Numbered from the stretch's first letter, positions 32,788 to 41,531 are shown. The stretch: 47,221 nt of DNA from JAQUVS01 sp964389735 (GCA_964389735.1 CAYMEJ010000002.1:1-47221); one strand, 5' to 3'. Notes: generated by a model not told the origin, from the letters alone. Program-made: numbers and translations.

Positions 32788-34542
32788 ATGAGTATTATTA
32801 AAAAGCTGGAAGAAAATATAAAAACAATTATAAAAAATTCTGGATATGAATTAGAAACAGTAAATTTGCAACCATCAGGTAGATTAGATTTAGGTGAATA
32901 TCAAATAAATGATGCTATGCAATTGGCAAAAAAATATGGAAAAAGTCCTAGGGATATTGCAACTGATATTGTAAAAGAATTAGAAAAATCAAAAGATTTC
33001 ACCAATATTAATATAGCAGGACCTGGTTTTATTAATATAACTTTTAGTGAAGAATTTTTAGTAAAAACACTAAATGAAATGAAAATAGATGTAAATAATA
33101 ATATAGATAAAAGACCTAGAAAAAGAATAATGATGGATTATGGTGGAGCAAACATAGCAAAAACTTTACATGTAGGACATTTAAGATCAGCAAATATAGG
33201 TGAAGCATTAAAAAGACTATCATTAACCTTAGGTAATGAAATGATAGCAGATGTTCACTTTGGTGATATTGGAAGACAATCAGGTATGGTTATGTCAGAA
33301 ATAAAAAAAAGACAACCAAATTTACCATTCTTTGATGAAAACTATCAAGGAGATTATAGTGAAATAGATTTTAATATAACATCACAAGATTTAGATGAAT
33401 TATATCCAACTGCAAGTAATGCTGCAAAGGAAGATCCTGAAAGAATGGAAGAAGTAGCAACAATGACAAGAGAACTTGAAGAAGGAAGAAAAGGGTATGT
33501 AGAACTATGGAATAGAATTAAATCTGTTTCAATTGAACAAGTAAAAGACATATATAGAAGACTAAATACAAAATTTGATTTATATGAAGGAGAAACAGAC
33601 TGTTATCCTTATATACCAGAAATGCTTGAAATACTAAAAAGTAAGAACCTATTATATGAAAGTGAAGGAGCACTTGTAATAGATATAAAAGAAGAAACAG
33701 ATGATAGTCCAATGCCTCCTTTAGTAGTAATAAAATCAAATGGTGCAACATTGTATGCAACACGTGAATTAGCTACATTATATTCAAGAATAAAAAGATT
33801 TAATCCTGATGAAATATGGTACTTTACTGATTTAAGACAAGGATTATATTTTGAACAAGTATTTCGTGCTTCAAAGAAAGCAGGAATAACACCTAAAACA
33901 ACTAAATTAGATTTCTTTGGATTTGGAACAATGAATGGACCAGATGGGAAACCATTTAAAACAAGAGATGGTGGAGTAATGTCTTTATTAGGATTAATTG
34001 AGATGGTAAAAGAAGAAACACTAAAAAGAATCAATACAAATATAGTAGAAGAAGATAAAATAGATGAAACAGCAGAACAATTAGCAATAGCAGCATTAAA
34101 ATATGCAGATTTTTTACCATATAGAACAACAGATTATATCTTTGACACATCAAAATTTGCTGATTTAGAAGGAAAAACAGGACCATATATTGTTTATTCA
34201 ACTATTAGGATGAAATCATTACTAAATAAAGCAAAAGAACAAAACATAAATAATTATAATATAACAAAATTGAGTAATAATACTGATAGAGAAATCACAA
34301 GAATATTATTTAATTTACCAATTATATTGAATAAATCATTAGATTCTAAATCATTAAATGATATTGCAGAATATTTATATAAATTAACTAGTGTATATAA
34401 TAAATTTTATTCAGAAAATAGAATTTTAATAGAAACAGATGAAGAATTAAAATTGTCATGGTTAGGTTTAACTGAGATAGTATATAATACAAATATGCTA
34501 TTAATAAATATCTTAGGATTACCAATGCCAGAAAAAATGTAA
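32788..34542 (+). CDS. argS: arginyl-tRNA synthetase
   Basis: Charges tRNA-Arg. The 584 residues have the N-terminal Add-1 domain (DAMQLAKKYGKSPRDIA), the HIGH-type motif ANIAKTLHVGHLRSANIGEA, the GRQSGM motif and KTRDGGVMSLLGLIE, which stands in for KMSKS in most ArgRS. The C-terminal DALR-type anticodon-binding domain begins near residue 460 (TGPYIVYSTIRMKSLL). I prefer the ATG at 32788 over an in-frame ATG at 32779, because GAGGTGAT overlaps the latter. No T-box leader is seen. Follows ywiB, as in Bacillus. Confidence 0.97.
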   Translation: MSIIKKLEENIKTIIKNSGYELETVNLQPSGRLDLGEYQINDAMQLAKKYGKSPRDIATDIVKELEKSKDFTNINIAGPGFINITFSEEFLVKTLNEMKIDVNNNIDKRPRKRIMMDYGGANIAKTLHVGHLRSANIGEALKRLSLTLGNEMIADVHFGDIGRQSGMVMSEIKKRQPNLPFFDENYQGDYSEIDFNITSQDLDELYPTASNAAKEDPERMEEVATMTRELEEGRKGYVELWNRIKSVSIEQVKDIYRRLNTKFDLYEGETDCYPYIPEMLEILKSKNLLYESEGALVIDIKEETDDSPMPPLVVIKSNGATLYATRELATLYSRIKRFNPDEIWYFTDLRQGLYFEQVFRASKKAGITPKTTKLDFFGFGTMNGPDGKPFKTRDGGVMSLLGLIEMVKEETLKRINTNIVEEDKIDETAEQLAIAALKYADFLPYRTTDYIFDTSKFADLEGKTGPYIVYSTIRMKSLLNKAKEQNINNYNITKLSNNTDREITRILFNLPIILNKSLDSKSLNDIAEYLYKLTSVYNKFYSENRILIETDEELKLSWLGLTEIVYNTNMLLINILGLPMPEKM

Positions 34543-34549
34543 AAAACTA

Positions 34550-34578
34550 TTGCAAATATATATAATACATGTTATAAG
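34550..34578 (+). promoter_or_regulatory. rpoE promoter
   Basis: TTGCAA (34550-34555) and TATAAG (34573-34578), spacer 17 bp. About 80 nt of leader follow with no strong structure; a second TATAAT at 34628 lacks a -35. Confidence 0.6.
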
Positions 34579-34658
34579 ATTATTGGTAAATTCATTAATC
34601 AGTGAAACTATTTTTAAGAATTATGCATATAATGATTTAAAATATAGGAGGAATAAAA

Positions 34659-35093
34659 ATGAAATTAGAAAATATGACAAAAGAAGACTTAGAATTAATG
34701 TCTAATAAAGATATTACAAATTTACTATTAAAAGAAAATGGTAAAGAAAATACAGCAAATCTTTTTAAGAAAATAATAAAATTATTAGGATTACCTGCAT
34801 CAACATTTGATGCTAAAATAGGTGATTATTATACTTCATTAACAACTGATAAAAGATTTATTTTATTAGAAGACGGAGATTGGGATTTAAGAAGTAGACA
34901 TACATCAGATAAATTAATCATTATTGAAGATGAAGAAGACGAAGAAATAGACGACTTAAAAGAAGAAATAGAAACACCAGATGAAGAGGAAGATTTTGAC
35001 GCAGTAGAAGATGAAGAAGAATTTGATGATTCAGATGATGATCTAAAAGATTTAGTAGTATTAGATGAAGATGAACTAGAATTAGAACAATAA
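34659..35093 (+). CDS. rpoE: RNA polymerase delta subunit
   Basis: Gram-positive RNA polymerase subunit that increases recycling and promoter selectivity. The 144 residues have the N-terminal HARE-HTH domain (MTKEDLELMSNKDITNLLLKENGKENT, FDAKIGDYYTSLTTDKRFILLEDGDWDLRSRH) and then a disordered tail of Asp and Glu from about residue 90 to the end, characteristic of delta. AGGAGG precedes the ATG. It stands before prfA; pyrG, its usual neighbour, is missing here. Confidence 0.95.
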   Translation: MKLENMTKEDLELMSNKDITNLLLKENGKENTANLFKKIIKLLGLPASTFDAKIGDYYTSLTTDKRFILLEDGDWDLRSRHTSDKLIIIEDEEDEEIDDLKEEIETPDEEEDFDAVEDEEEFDDSDDDLKDLVVLDEDELELEQ

Positions 35094-35110
35094 TTATAGT
35101 TCTTTTTTTA
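35084..35110 (+). terminator. terminator after rpoE
   Basis: AGAAC (35084-35088) pairs with GTTCT (35099-35103), followed by T7. Short stem with A/T pairs inside. Confidence 0.5.
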
Positions 35111-35117
35111 AGTTATA

Positions 35118-35126
35118 TGGTATAAT
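35118..35126 (+). promoter_or_regulatory. extended -10 promoter of prfA
   Basis: TGGTATAAT, 23 bp before the start; -35 poor. Confidence 0.5.
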
Positions 35127-35149
35127 ACAAAAAAGAAAGGAGCATTCCT

Positions 35150-36205
35150 ATGATAGAAAGATTAGAAGCAATAAAGAAAAGATATGAAGAATTAAATAAA
35201 GAATTAATGGAACCAGAAGTGTTAAGTAATATTAATAAAACAAGAGAATTATCAAAAGAAATAAGTGACTTAGAAGATCAAGTAAACTGTTTTGATAAAT
35301 ATAATAAAGTTTTAAATGAAATAAATGATGCTAAAGAAATGGCAAAAGATCCAGAATTAGGAGAAATGGCAAGAGAAGAATTAGTAGGATTAGAAGATGA
35401 AAAAACATCTCTAGAAAACGAACTTGAATTGTTATTAATACCAAAAGATCCTAACGATGGAAAAAACGTAATAGTTGAAATACGTGGTGCAGCAGGTGGA
35501 GATGAAGCAAATATATTTGCTGGTGACCTATATAGAATGTATACTAGATATGCAGAAAAACAAGGATTTAAGATAGAAGTACTTGATAGTGTAGAAGGTG
35601 AAGCTGGAGGCTTTGCAGGAATAGAATTTATGGTAAAAGGAAAAAATGTTTACTCTAAACTAAAATATGAAAGTGGTTCACATAGAGTTCAAAGAATACC
35701 AGAAACAGAATCAAATGGAAGAATTCAAACTTCAACAGCAACAGTATTAGTAATGCCAGAAGCAGAAGATGTTAATATAGAAATAAACCCATCAGATTTA
35801 AGAATAGATATATATCGTAGTAGTGGTTGTGGAGGACAAGGAGTAAATACAACGGATTCAGCAGTAAGAATAACTCATTTACCTACAAACACTGTAGTAA
35901 CTTGTCAAAATGAAAGAAGTCAAATTCAAAATAAAGAACAAGCTATGAAAGTATTAAAAGCAAGATTATATGAAAGAGAAATCCAAAAACAAGAAGAAGC
36001 ACTTGGTAGTGAAAGAAGAAATAAAATAGGTACTGGAGATAGAGCAGAAAAGATAAGAACATATAATTATCCACAAAATAGAGTTACAGATCATAGAATT
36101 AGTTACACAACTAATAATCTAGATAGAATCATGAATGGAGCTATAGATGAAGTAATTGAAGCATTAATTACTGAAGATCAAAAAAGAAAATTAGAAGGAA
36201 AATAA
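35150..36205 (+). CDS. prfA: peptide chain release factor 1
   Basis: Recognises UAA and UAG. The 351 residues carry domain 1 helices, the anticodon-like region with the PxT-type motif (IPETESNGRIQTSTATVLV) and the catalytic loop SGCGGQGVNTTDSAVRITHLPT with GGQ. Next come QNERSQIQNKEQAMKVLKARLYE and RAEKIRTYNYPQNRVTDHRI. AAAGGAG precedes the ATG. prmC follows 1 bp later, and its product modifies the Gln of GGQ. Confidence 0.97.
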   Translation: MIERLEAIKKRYEELNKELMEPEVLSNINKTRELSKEISDLEDQVNCFDKYNKVLNEINDAKEMAKDPELGEMAREELVGLEDEKTSLENELELLLIPKDPNDGKNVIVEIRGAAGGDEANIFAGDLYRMYTRYAEKQGFKIEVLDSVEGEAGGFAGIEFMVKGKNVYSKLKYESGSHRVQRIPETESNGRIQTSTATVLVMPEAEDVNIEINPSDLRIDIYRSSGCGGQGVNTTDSAVRITHLPTNTVVTCQNERSQIQNKEQAMKVLKARLYEREIQKQEEALGSERRNKIGTGDRAEKIRTYNYPQNRVTDHRISYTTNNLDRIMNGAIDEVIEALITEDQKRKLEGK

Positions 36206-36206
36206 T

Positions 36207-37028
36207 ATGACTGTAGAAGAATTAATAATATATGGAAAAAAATATATTCATTCAACATATGTAAATATGATATTAGGTGATTTATTGAATGTTAATAGTT
36301 TAGATCTATTAAATTATTTAGATAAAGAAGTAGAACAAGAATTAATAGATATTTATAAAAATAAAATAGAACTAGCTAAAAACAATAAACCTGTTCAATA
36401 TGTAATAGGAAATGTTAATTTTTATGGTAATAAATTTTATATAAATGAAAATGTCTTAATACCAAGATTTGAAACAGAAGAATTAGTAGAAAATACTTTA
36501 GCTTTTATAAAAGAGTTATTTCCCAGTGAAAGAATTAATATTTTAGATATAGGTACAGGAAGTGGAGTAATAGGAATAACTTTAAAAAAGAAATTACCTA
36601 ATGCAGTAGTAACATTAGCAGATATAAGCGAAGAAGCTTTAAAAGTTGCAAAATATAACGCAGATAATTTAAATGCAGATGTTAATATCATAAAAAGCGA
36701 CTTATTAGAACAAATAAATGACCAATATGATGTAATAATAAGTAATCCTCCATATATTAAAACTAATGAATCAATAGAAGATATTGTAAAAGACAATGAA
36801 CCATCATTAGCACTATATGCAGGAGATGATGGTTTGGATTGCTATAAAAGAATATTAGAAAAGATAAAGAAAAATTTAAATGAAAAATATCTAATAGCAT
36901 TCGAAATAGGAATGACTCAAGGAAATGAAATTTTAGAAATAGCAAAAACTAATTTAGATACAGATAATATAATAATAAAAAAAGATTTATCAGAAAAAGA
37001 TAGAATGATATTTATAATGAATAAATAA
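36207..37028 (+). CDS. prmC: release factor glutamine methyltransferase PrmC
   Basis: Methylates the GGQ glutamine of release factors. The 273 residues begin with a helical domain (QYVIGNVNFYGNKFYINENVLIPRFETEELVE), then the SAM domain with ILDIGTGSGVIGITL, and the ISNPPYIK catalytic NPPY. EIGMTQGNEI near the end is also conserved. The gene follows prfA, its usual partner, and leads to spoIIR, the common Bacilli order prfA-prmC-spoIIR. Confidence 0.96.
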   Translation: MTVEELIIYGKKYIHSTYVNMILGDLLNVNSLDLLNYLDKEVEQELIDIYKNKIELAKNNKPVQYVIGNVNFYGNKFYINENVLIPRFETEELVENTLAFIKELFPSERINILDIGTGSGVIGITLKKKLPNAVVTLADISEEALKVAKYNADNLNADVNIIKSDLLEQINDQYDVIISNPPYIKTNESIEDIVKDNEPSLALYAGDDGLDCYKRILEKIKKNLNEKYLIAFEIGMTQGNEILEIAKTNLDTDNIIIKKDLSEKDRMIFIMNK

Positions 37029-37033
37029 TATAA

Positions 37034-37066
37034 AAAACACCCATTATTTAATAGAAAGGGTGTTTT
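37034..37066 (+). promoter_or_regulatory. terminator-like hairpin enclosing the spoIIR ribosome site
   Basis: AAAACACCC (37034-37042) pairs with GGGTGTTTT (37058-37066). The 3' arm is the only plausible ribosome site (GGGTG 37058-37062, 7 nt before the ATG at 37070), and T residues follow. It can act as terminator for prmC and hide the spoIIR site in any transcript starting upstream. Confidence 0.65.
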
Positions 37067-37069
37067 ATT

Positions 37070-37594
37070 ATGAAGAAAATAATAATAATACTATTAATAA
37101 CAATTATTCCAATAAAGGTATTAGCAACAAAAGAAAAAGAAATAATAATACCAGATGAAGCAATAAGGTTTAGAGTAATAGCAAATAGTAATTCAATCAA
37201 TGATCAAAACAATAAAATAATAGTTAGAAATAATGTTCAAAGTAAGTTATTAAAATTATTAAAAGATACAGAAAATATAGAAACAGCAAGAGGTACTTTA
37301 ATAGAAAACAAAGATGAAATAGATAAAATCGTAAAAGATACATTAAAAGAATATAATATAAGTGATAAATATGAAATAAAATATGGTAAAAATTATTTCC
37401 CAGAAAAAAAATATAAAGGAACAATATACCCAAACGGAGAATATGAATCTCTTGTAATAACATTAGGACAAGGAAATGGAGATAATTGGTGGTGTGTACT
37501 ATTTCCACCATTATGTTTGTTAGAAGCAGAAGAATCAACAGAAAAAGTGGAGTACAAGTTTTTTATAAAAGAATTAATAGATAAATATTTCTAA
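37070..37594 (+). CDS. spoIIR: stage II sporulation protein R
   Basis: Secreted forespore signal that activates the protease SpoIIGA and so sigma E in the mother cell. The 174 residues start with an uncharged signal sequence (MKKIIIILLITIIPIKVLA), then IRFRVIANSNSINDQNNKIIVRNNVQ, the diagnostic SpoIIR block, and end with YPNGEYESLVITLGQGNGDNWWCVLFPPLCLLE. Both blocks and the length (Bacillus about 224) identify the family; this is a short version. Its ribosome site lies inside a terminator-like hairpin, so expression from an upstream transcript should be low. No sigma-F promoter is recognised. Confidence 0.93.
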   Translation: MKKIIIILLITIIPIKVLATKEKEIIIPDEAIRFRVIANSNSINDQNNKIIVRNNVQSKLLKLLKDTENIETARGTLIENKDEIDKIVKDTLKEYNISDKYEIKYGKNYFPEKKYKGTIYPNGEYESLVITLGQGNGDNWWCVLFPPLCLLEAEESTEKVEYKFFIKELIDKYF

Positions 37595-37609
37595 AACAAG
37601 TATAAATTT

Positions 37610-37645
37610 AAACCTTCTTAATATTATTTTATAGGAGGTTTTTTT
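37610..37645 (+). promoter_or_regulatory. terminator-like hairpin enclosing the mntP ribosome site
   Basis: AAACCTTCT (37610-37618) pairs with AGGAGGTTT (37633-37641), with one wobble pair, and is followed by T residues up to the ATG at 37646. The AGGAGG ribosome site of mntP is wholly in the stem. It mirrors the spoIIR arrangement. Confidence 0.65.
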
Positions 37646-38176
37646 ATGCCAATATTTATATTAATAGTAATAGGAATAAGTTTAAGTATGGATGCATTCT
37701 CATTAGCTCTTCTATATGGAACACAAAATTTGGAAAGGAAAACAATAAATATATTAAGTATAGTAGTAGGAATATATCATTTTATTATGCCTATATTAGG
37801 ATACATATTGGGAAATAAAATATTTGAATATATCAAAATTAATTCCTCAATATTAATAGGAATTATATTTATAGCAATATCAATTCAGATGATTTTATCA
37901 ATTAATAAAGAAGAAAATATTAAAACAGAACTTAATATGATAACTATACTAATATTTGGATTAATAGTAAGTATAGATAGTTTTACTATAGGTATAGGAT
38001 TTAGTTCAATATATAAAAACATAATAGAGGGAGGTATAATTTTCTCATTAATAAGTGCTTTTTTTACATATCTAGGACTTAATCTAGGTACAAAAATAGC
38101 CACAAAATATGGTAGTTTTACTACACTAATAGGAAGTATAATATTATTTTGTCTAGGTTTACACTACATATTCTAA
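37646..38176 (+). CDS. MntP-like manganese efflux / DUF204 protein
   Basis: A 176-residue membrane protein of six hydrophobic segments with the paired repeats of the MntP/YtaF (DUF204) family: SLSMDAFSLALLYG in the first helix and SIDSFTIGIGFSS in the fourth, each with the Asp expected to bind Mn in MntP. In B. subtilis mntP (ywlD) also lies near spoIIR and rpiB, which favours MntP over the spore protein YtaF. The start follows a ribosome site hidden in a hairpin. Substrate is by family only. Confidence 0.8.
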   Translation: MPIFILIVIGISLSMDAFSLALLYGTQNLERKTINILSIVVGIYHFIMPILGYILGNKIFEYIKINSSILIGIIFIAISIQMILSINKEENIKTELNMITILIFGLIVSIDSFTIGIGFSSIYKNIIEGGIIFSLISAFFTYLGLNLGTKIATKYGSFTTLIGSIILFCLGLHYIF

Positions 38177-38227
38177 TTTATATTTAATTTTAAAGTAAAA
38201 TATACTATAATTAATTTGGGTGATAAT

Positions 38228-39079
38228 ATGCTAGTAAATAGTAAAAAAATGCTTTTAGAAGCAAAACATAATAAATATGCAGTAGCACATTTAAATATTA
38301 ATAATTTAGAATGGACTAAATATATATTAGAAGAAATGAATAGAATTCAAAAACCGATAATGTTAGGTGTATCAGAAGGTGCAGCAAAATATATGGGTGG
38401 TTATAAGGTAGTAGCAGACATGGTAAAAGCTTTAGTGGAATCATTAAAAGTAACTAATGATGTATGTCTACACTTAGATCATGGTTCTTCTTTTGAAACA
38501 TGTAAAGAAGCAATAGATGCTGGATTTACTTCAGTAATGATAGATGCCTCAAAACATGATTTACCAGAAAACATAGAAATAACTAAAAAAGTAGTAGAAT
38601 ATGCTCATCAATTTAATGTAACAGTAGAAGCAGAAATAGGGCATATAGGTGGAAATGAAGATGGAGTAACAGGAACTAATTATAATGCAAGATTAGAAGA
38701 ATGTTTAGAATTAGTAGAAAAAACTAATGTTGATTCATTAGCACCAGCACTTGGTAGTGTTCATGGTTTATATAAAGGTGAACCTAATTTAGATTTTAAA
38801 ACAATGAAAGAAATAAATGATAATTTAGATGTACCTCTTGTTTTACATGGTGGAACAGGTATACCAGATTACCAAATTAAAGAAGCAATTAGTTGTGGAA
38901 TAAGTAAAATAAATATAAATACAGAATTACAAATAGCTTGGCATAATGCAGTAGTAGAATTTGTTAAAAATAATCCAAATGCATATGATCCAAGAAAAGT
39001 AATAGGAAGTGGAGAAAAAGCAATAAAAGAAACAGTAGACCAAAAAATCAGAATGTTCATGAACCAAGAAATAATTTAA
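38228..39079 (+). CDS. fba: class II fructose-bisphosphate aldolase
   Basis: Zinc-dependent glycolytic and gluconeogenic aldolase. The 283 residues show LHLDHGSS (HxD/zinc region), EAEIGHIGGNEDG, LAPALGSVHGLYKGEPNLD and LHGGTGIPDYQIKEAISCGISKININTE, the class II signature. I start at the ATG 38228, with TTGGGTGAT before it; the in-frame TTG at 38216 would overlap that site. fba before murA matches the Bacillus fbaA-murAB order. A TATAAT lies at 38206-38211. Confidence 0.96.
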   Translation: MLVNSKKMLLEAKHNKYAVAHLNINNLEWTKYILEEMNRIQKPIMLGVSEGAAKYMGGYKVVADMVKALVESLKVTNDVCLHLDHGSSFETCKEAIDAGFTSVMIDASKHDLPENIEITKKVVEYAHQFNVTVEAEIGHIGGNEDGVTGTNYNARLEECLELVEKTNVDSLAPALGSVHGLYKGEPNLDFKTMKEINDNLDVPLVLHGGTGIPDYQIKEAISCGISKININTELQIAWHNAVVEFVKNNPNAYDPRKVIGSGEKAIKETVDQKIRMFMNQEII

Positions 39080-39110
39080 AAATACAATATAATAGAACAA
39101 TGGAGGAATT

Positions 39111-40364
39111 ATGAAAAAATTAGAAATAATAGGTAAGACTGAACTATCTGGTACTATTAGAATAAGTGGTGCAAAAAATAGTGCAGTTGCTTTAATACCT
39201 GCTGCAATATTAGGATATGATAAAGTAACTATTTGCAATGTTCCAGAAATAACTGATACAGATGCCTTAAGTGAAATTTTGGAGTATTTAGGTGCAACTA
39301 TATCTAGAGCAAGTGAAAGTATAATAATAGATTCTTCAACAATAAAAAATAAAGAAATACCAGAAAAAATTTCTAAGAAATTAAGAGCATCATACTATTT
39401 TATGGGAGCACTATTAGGAAAATATAAAAAAGTTGAAATGTATTTCCCAGGAGGATGTTCAATAGGTGTAAGACCAATAAATTTACATTTAAAGGGTTTT
39501 GAAGCTTTAGGAGCAAAAGTTGAAAATGAAGGTAATAAATACATAGTAACATCAGATGAATTAAAAGGAGCTAATATATATTTAGATATCGCATCAGTAG
39601 GTGCAACAATAAATATTATGTTAGCAGCAGTATATGCAAAAGGCACAACTATTATAGATAATGCAGCAAAAGAACCAGAAATAGTAAATATAGCAACTTT
39701 CTTAAATCAAATGGGAGCTAAGATAAGAGGAGCAGGAACAAGTACAATCAAAATTGAAGGTATAGAAAGACTAGGAGGATGTTTCCATGAAGTAATTCCT
39801 GATAGAATAGAAGCAGGAACATATATCATAGCAGGAGCTTTATGTGGAAATAACTTAAAAATAGATAATATAATCCCAGAACATTTAGAGTCTTTAACAT
39901 CTAAGCTATTAGAAATGGGAGTAAATTTAGATATTGGAACAGACTATATATTGATTAATAAGACAAATTATTTAAAACCAGTAAGCATTAAAACAGCAGT
40001 ATATCCGGGATTCCCAACAGATTTACAACAACCATTTACTGTTTTACTAACACAAGCAATGGGAAAGTCAACTGTAGAAGAAAATATTTGGGAAAATAGA
40101 TTTATGCATATTGAACATTTAAATAGAATGGGAGCCAATATATCAGTCAATGGAAAAGTAGCAACAATAAATGGTAAAACTGAATTACTAGGAACTAATG
40201 TAACAGCAACAGATTTAAGAGCAGGAGCAGCAATGATATTAGCAGGTTTAGTATCAGAAGGAAAAACAACTATTGATAATGTTGAACACATTTTAAGAGG
40301 ATATGAAAAAATAGTAGAAAAATTAGTAAAAACAGGTGCTAAAATTAAACAAATTGAAATATAA
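39111..40364 (+). CDS. murA: UDP-N-acetylglucosamine 1-carboxyvinyltransferase MurA
   Basis: First committed step of peptidoglycan synthesis. The 417 residues match. SGTIRISGAKNSAVALIPAAI starts the protein; the catalytic cysteine is kept in PGGCSIGVRPI (cysteine type, as in fosfomycin-sensitive enzymes); FPTDLQQPFTVLLTQAMG and ATDLRAGAAMILAGLVSEG are also conserved. GGAGG precedes the ATG. It follows fba by 31 bp with a possible weak promoter (TATAAT 39088-39093). A terminator follows. Confidence 0.96.
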   Translation: MKKLEIIGKTELSGTIRISGAKNSAVALIPAAILGYDKVTICNVPEITDTDALSEILEYLGATISRASESIIIDSSTIKNKEIPEKISKKLRASYYFMGALLGKYKKVEMYFPGGCSIGVRPINLHLKGFEALGAKVENEGNKYIVTSDELKGANIYLDIASVGATINIMLAAVYAKGTTIIDNAAKEPEIVNIATFLNQMGAKIRGAGTSTIKIEGIERLGGCFHEVIPDRIEAGTYIIAGALCGNNLKIDNIIPEHLESLTSKLLEMGVNLDIGTDYILINKTNYLKPVSIKTAVYPGFPTDLQQPFTVLLTQAMGKSTVEENIWENRFMHIEHLNRMGANISVNGKVATINGKTELLGTNVTATDLRAGAAMILAGLVSEGKTTIDNVEHILRGYEKIVEKLVKTGAKIKQIEI

Positions 40365-40365
40365 T

Positions 40366-40393
40366 AAAAATAGATATTAATCTATTTTTTTTT
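40366..40393 (+). terminator. terminator after murA
   Basis: AAAAATAGAT (40366-40375) pairs with ATCTATTTTT (40380-40389), then further T. The next ribosome site GGAGG lies directly after the T run. Confidence 0.7.
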
Positions 40394-40402
40394 GGAGGAT
40401 TT

Positions 40403-41143
40403 ATGAAACATAAAAAAATACTGTTCATATTATTAGTAATTGTAGTTATATTTTTAATATATAAAAACTTTAATAATAATAAAATAAATTATTTACCTTT
40501 AGGAGATTCAATAGCAGCAGGAGAAAACTCTTATGGCGAATTAGGCTATGGTTATGTTGATTATATAAGGGATTATTTAAAGGAACATAACAAGTTAAAC
40601 TTATATACTAAAGATTATACAAAAAGCGGATATAAAATTGATGATATTCTTGATGATATAGAGAATAATAAGAAAGTAAAAATAAGTAAAAAAACATATA
40701 ACATAAAAGAATTATTAAGAGAATCAGATATAGTAACTATTTCCATTGGAGCAAATGATTTTCTAGAAGCAGTAGATGCAAATGTAACCAAACTAGACCA
40801 ATATAAATTAATATTAGATAATATATTTTTAAAAATGGATAATTTAATCAAAGAAATTAGAAAATATGCAAAAAAAGACATATATTTAGTTGGATACTAT
40901 AATCCTCAACCAGTAATGTTAAATTCATATCAAAAAGAAATAGAAGAAATGTTAAATTATGCAAAAAATAAATTTAAAAATATTTGTAAGACTAATAATT
41001 TAATATATATTGATATTCAAGATGATTTTAAAAATAATCCATCTTATTTACCAAATCCTTTTAATATTCATCCAAATATTAAAGGATATGAGAAAATATC
41101 AAGTAAAATAATAGGAAAAATCAAAAAAAACCTTGAAAATTAA
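40403..41143 (+). CDS. SGNH/GDSL-type lipase or esterase, membrane-anchored
   Basis: A 246-residue secreted hydrolase. An N-terminal hydrophobic segment (residues 5-21) follows a Lys-rich start. Catalytic blocks of the GDSL/SGNH family are visible: LGDSIAAG (Ser), the Gly block LGYGYVD, IGANDF (Asn) and PNIKGYEKI with a preceding IHP (His and Asp-like triad end). Substrate could be lipid or a wall acetyl group; not determinable. It lies between murA and rpmE, where rho is often found, after a terminator but with no clear promoter. Confidence 0.85.
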   Translation: MKHKKILFILLVIVVIFLIYKNFNNNKINYLPLGDSIAAGENSYGELGYGYVDYIRDYLKEHNKLNLYTKDYTKSGYKIDDILDDIENNKKVKISKKTYNIKELLRESDIVTISIGANDFLEAVDANVTKLDQYKLILDNIFLKMDNLIKEIRKYAKKDIYLVGYYNPQPVMLNSYQKEIEEMLNYAKNKFKNICKTNNLIYIDIQDDFKNNPSYLPNPFNIHPNIKGYEKISSKIIGKIKKNLEN

Positions 41144-41161
41144 AATATTTCTTGTTATACT
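41133..41161 (+). promoter_or_regulatory. rpmE promoter
   Basis: TTGAAA (41133-41138) and TATACT (41156-41161), spacer 17 bp, starting at the 3' end of the SGNH gene. About 55 nt of leader follow. Confidence 0.75.
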
Positions 41162-41219
41162 AGGTTAGCAATTAATTACTATGACTCAAATAATGAATCA
41201 TGGCGGAAGGAGAGATATT

Positions 41220-41432
41220 ATGAAAAAAGGTATTCATCCAGAATATAAAGAATGCAAAGTTACATGTGCATGTGGTGAACAATTTACTGTAATGTCAAAT
41301 AAAGATGAAATGAATGTAGAAGTATGTTCAAAATGTCATCCATTCTATACTGGAAAACAAACAAGAAGTTCTAAAACAGGTAAAGTAGAAAAATTCAATC
41401 AAAAATATGGATTCGAAAGTTCAGCTAAATAG
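41220..41432 (+). CDS. rpmE: 50S ribosomal protein L31 (zinc-binding type)
   Basis: Large-subunit protein at the bridge to the small subunit. The start ATG at 41220, giving MKKGIHPEYKECKVTCACGE, is the L31 signature, and AAGGAGAG lies upstream; the longer ORF at 41181 is not family-like. Cys16, Cys18, Cys36 and Cys39 form the zinc site, so this is the zinc form. HPFYTGKQ is conserved. 70 residues. It has its own promoter and two terminators behind it. Confidence 0.96.
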   Translation: MKKGIHPEYKECKVTCACGEQFTVMSNKDEMNVEVCSKCHPFYTGKQTRSSKTGKVEKFNQKYGFESSAK

Positions 41433-41447
41433 TTTGAACTTTTTTTG
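41416..41447 (+). terminator. terminator after rpmE (first)
   Basis: AAAGTTCA (41416-41423) pairs with TGAACTTT (41435-41442), then T. The stem begins inside the rpmE coding end. Confidence 0.65.
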
Positions 41448-41483
41448 TTGATAAATATTTAACGACAAAAAAGATAATGCTAT

Positions 41484-41510
41484 AAAGTAGAGTTCAATCT
41501 ACTTTTTTTA
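41484..41510 (+). terminator. second terminator before rpiB
   Basis: AAAGTAGA (41484-41491) pairs with TCTACTTT (41498-41505), followed by T. It overlaps the zone of the rpiB promoter. Confidence 0.65.
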
Positions 41511-41522
41511 ATATAATAGTTG

Positions 41523-41531
41523 TGATATAAT
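41523..41531 (+). promoter_or_regulatory. extended -10 promoter of rpiB
   Basis: TGATATAAT, 21 bp before the start. Confidence 0.5.

Noticed and set aside
33755..33770. CACGTGAA in argS resembling a parS site
   Set aside because: Only 12 of 16 positions match the parS consensus and the bases encode the conserved ATRELAT segment of ArgRS. No convincing parS was found in the window.
34579..34658. Structured leader or ncRNA before rpoE
   Set aside because: No stable stem or known motif is visible in this A/T-rich stretch.
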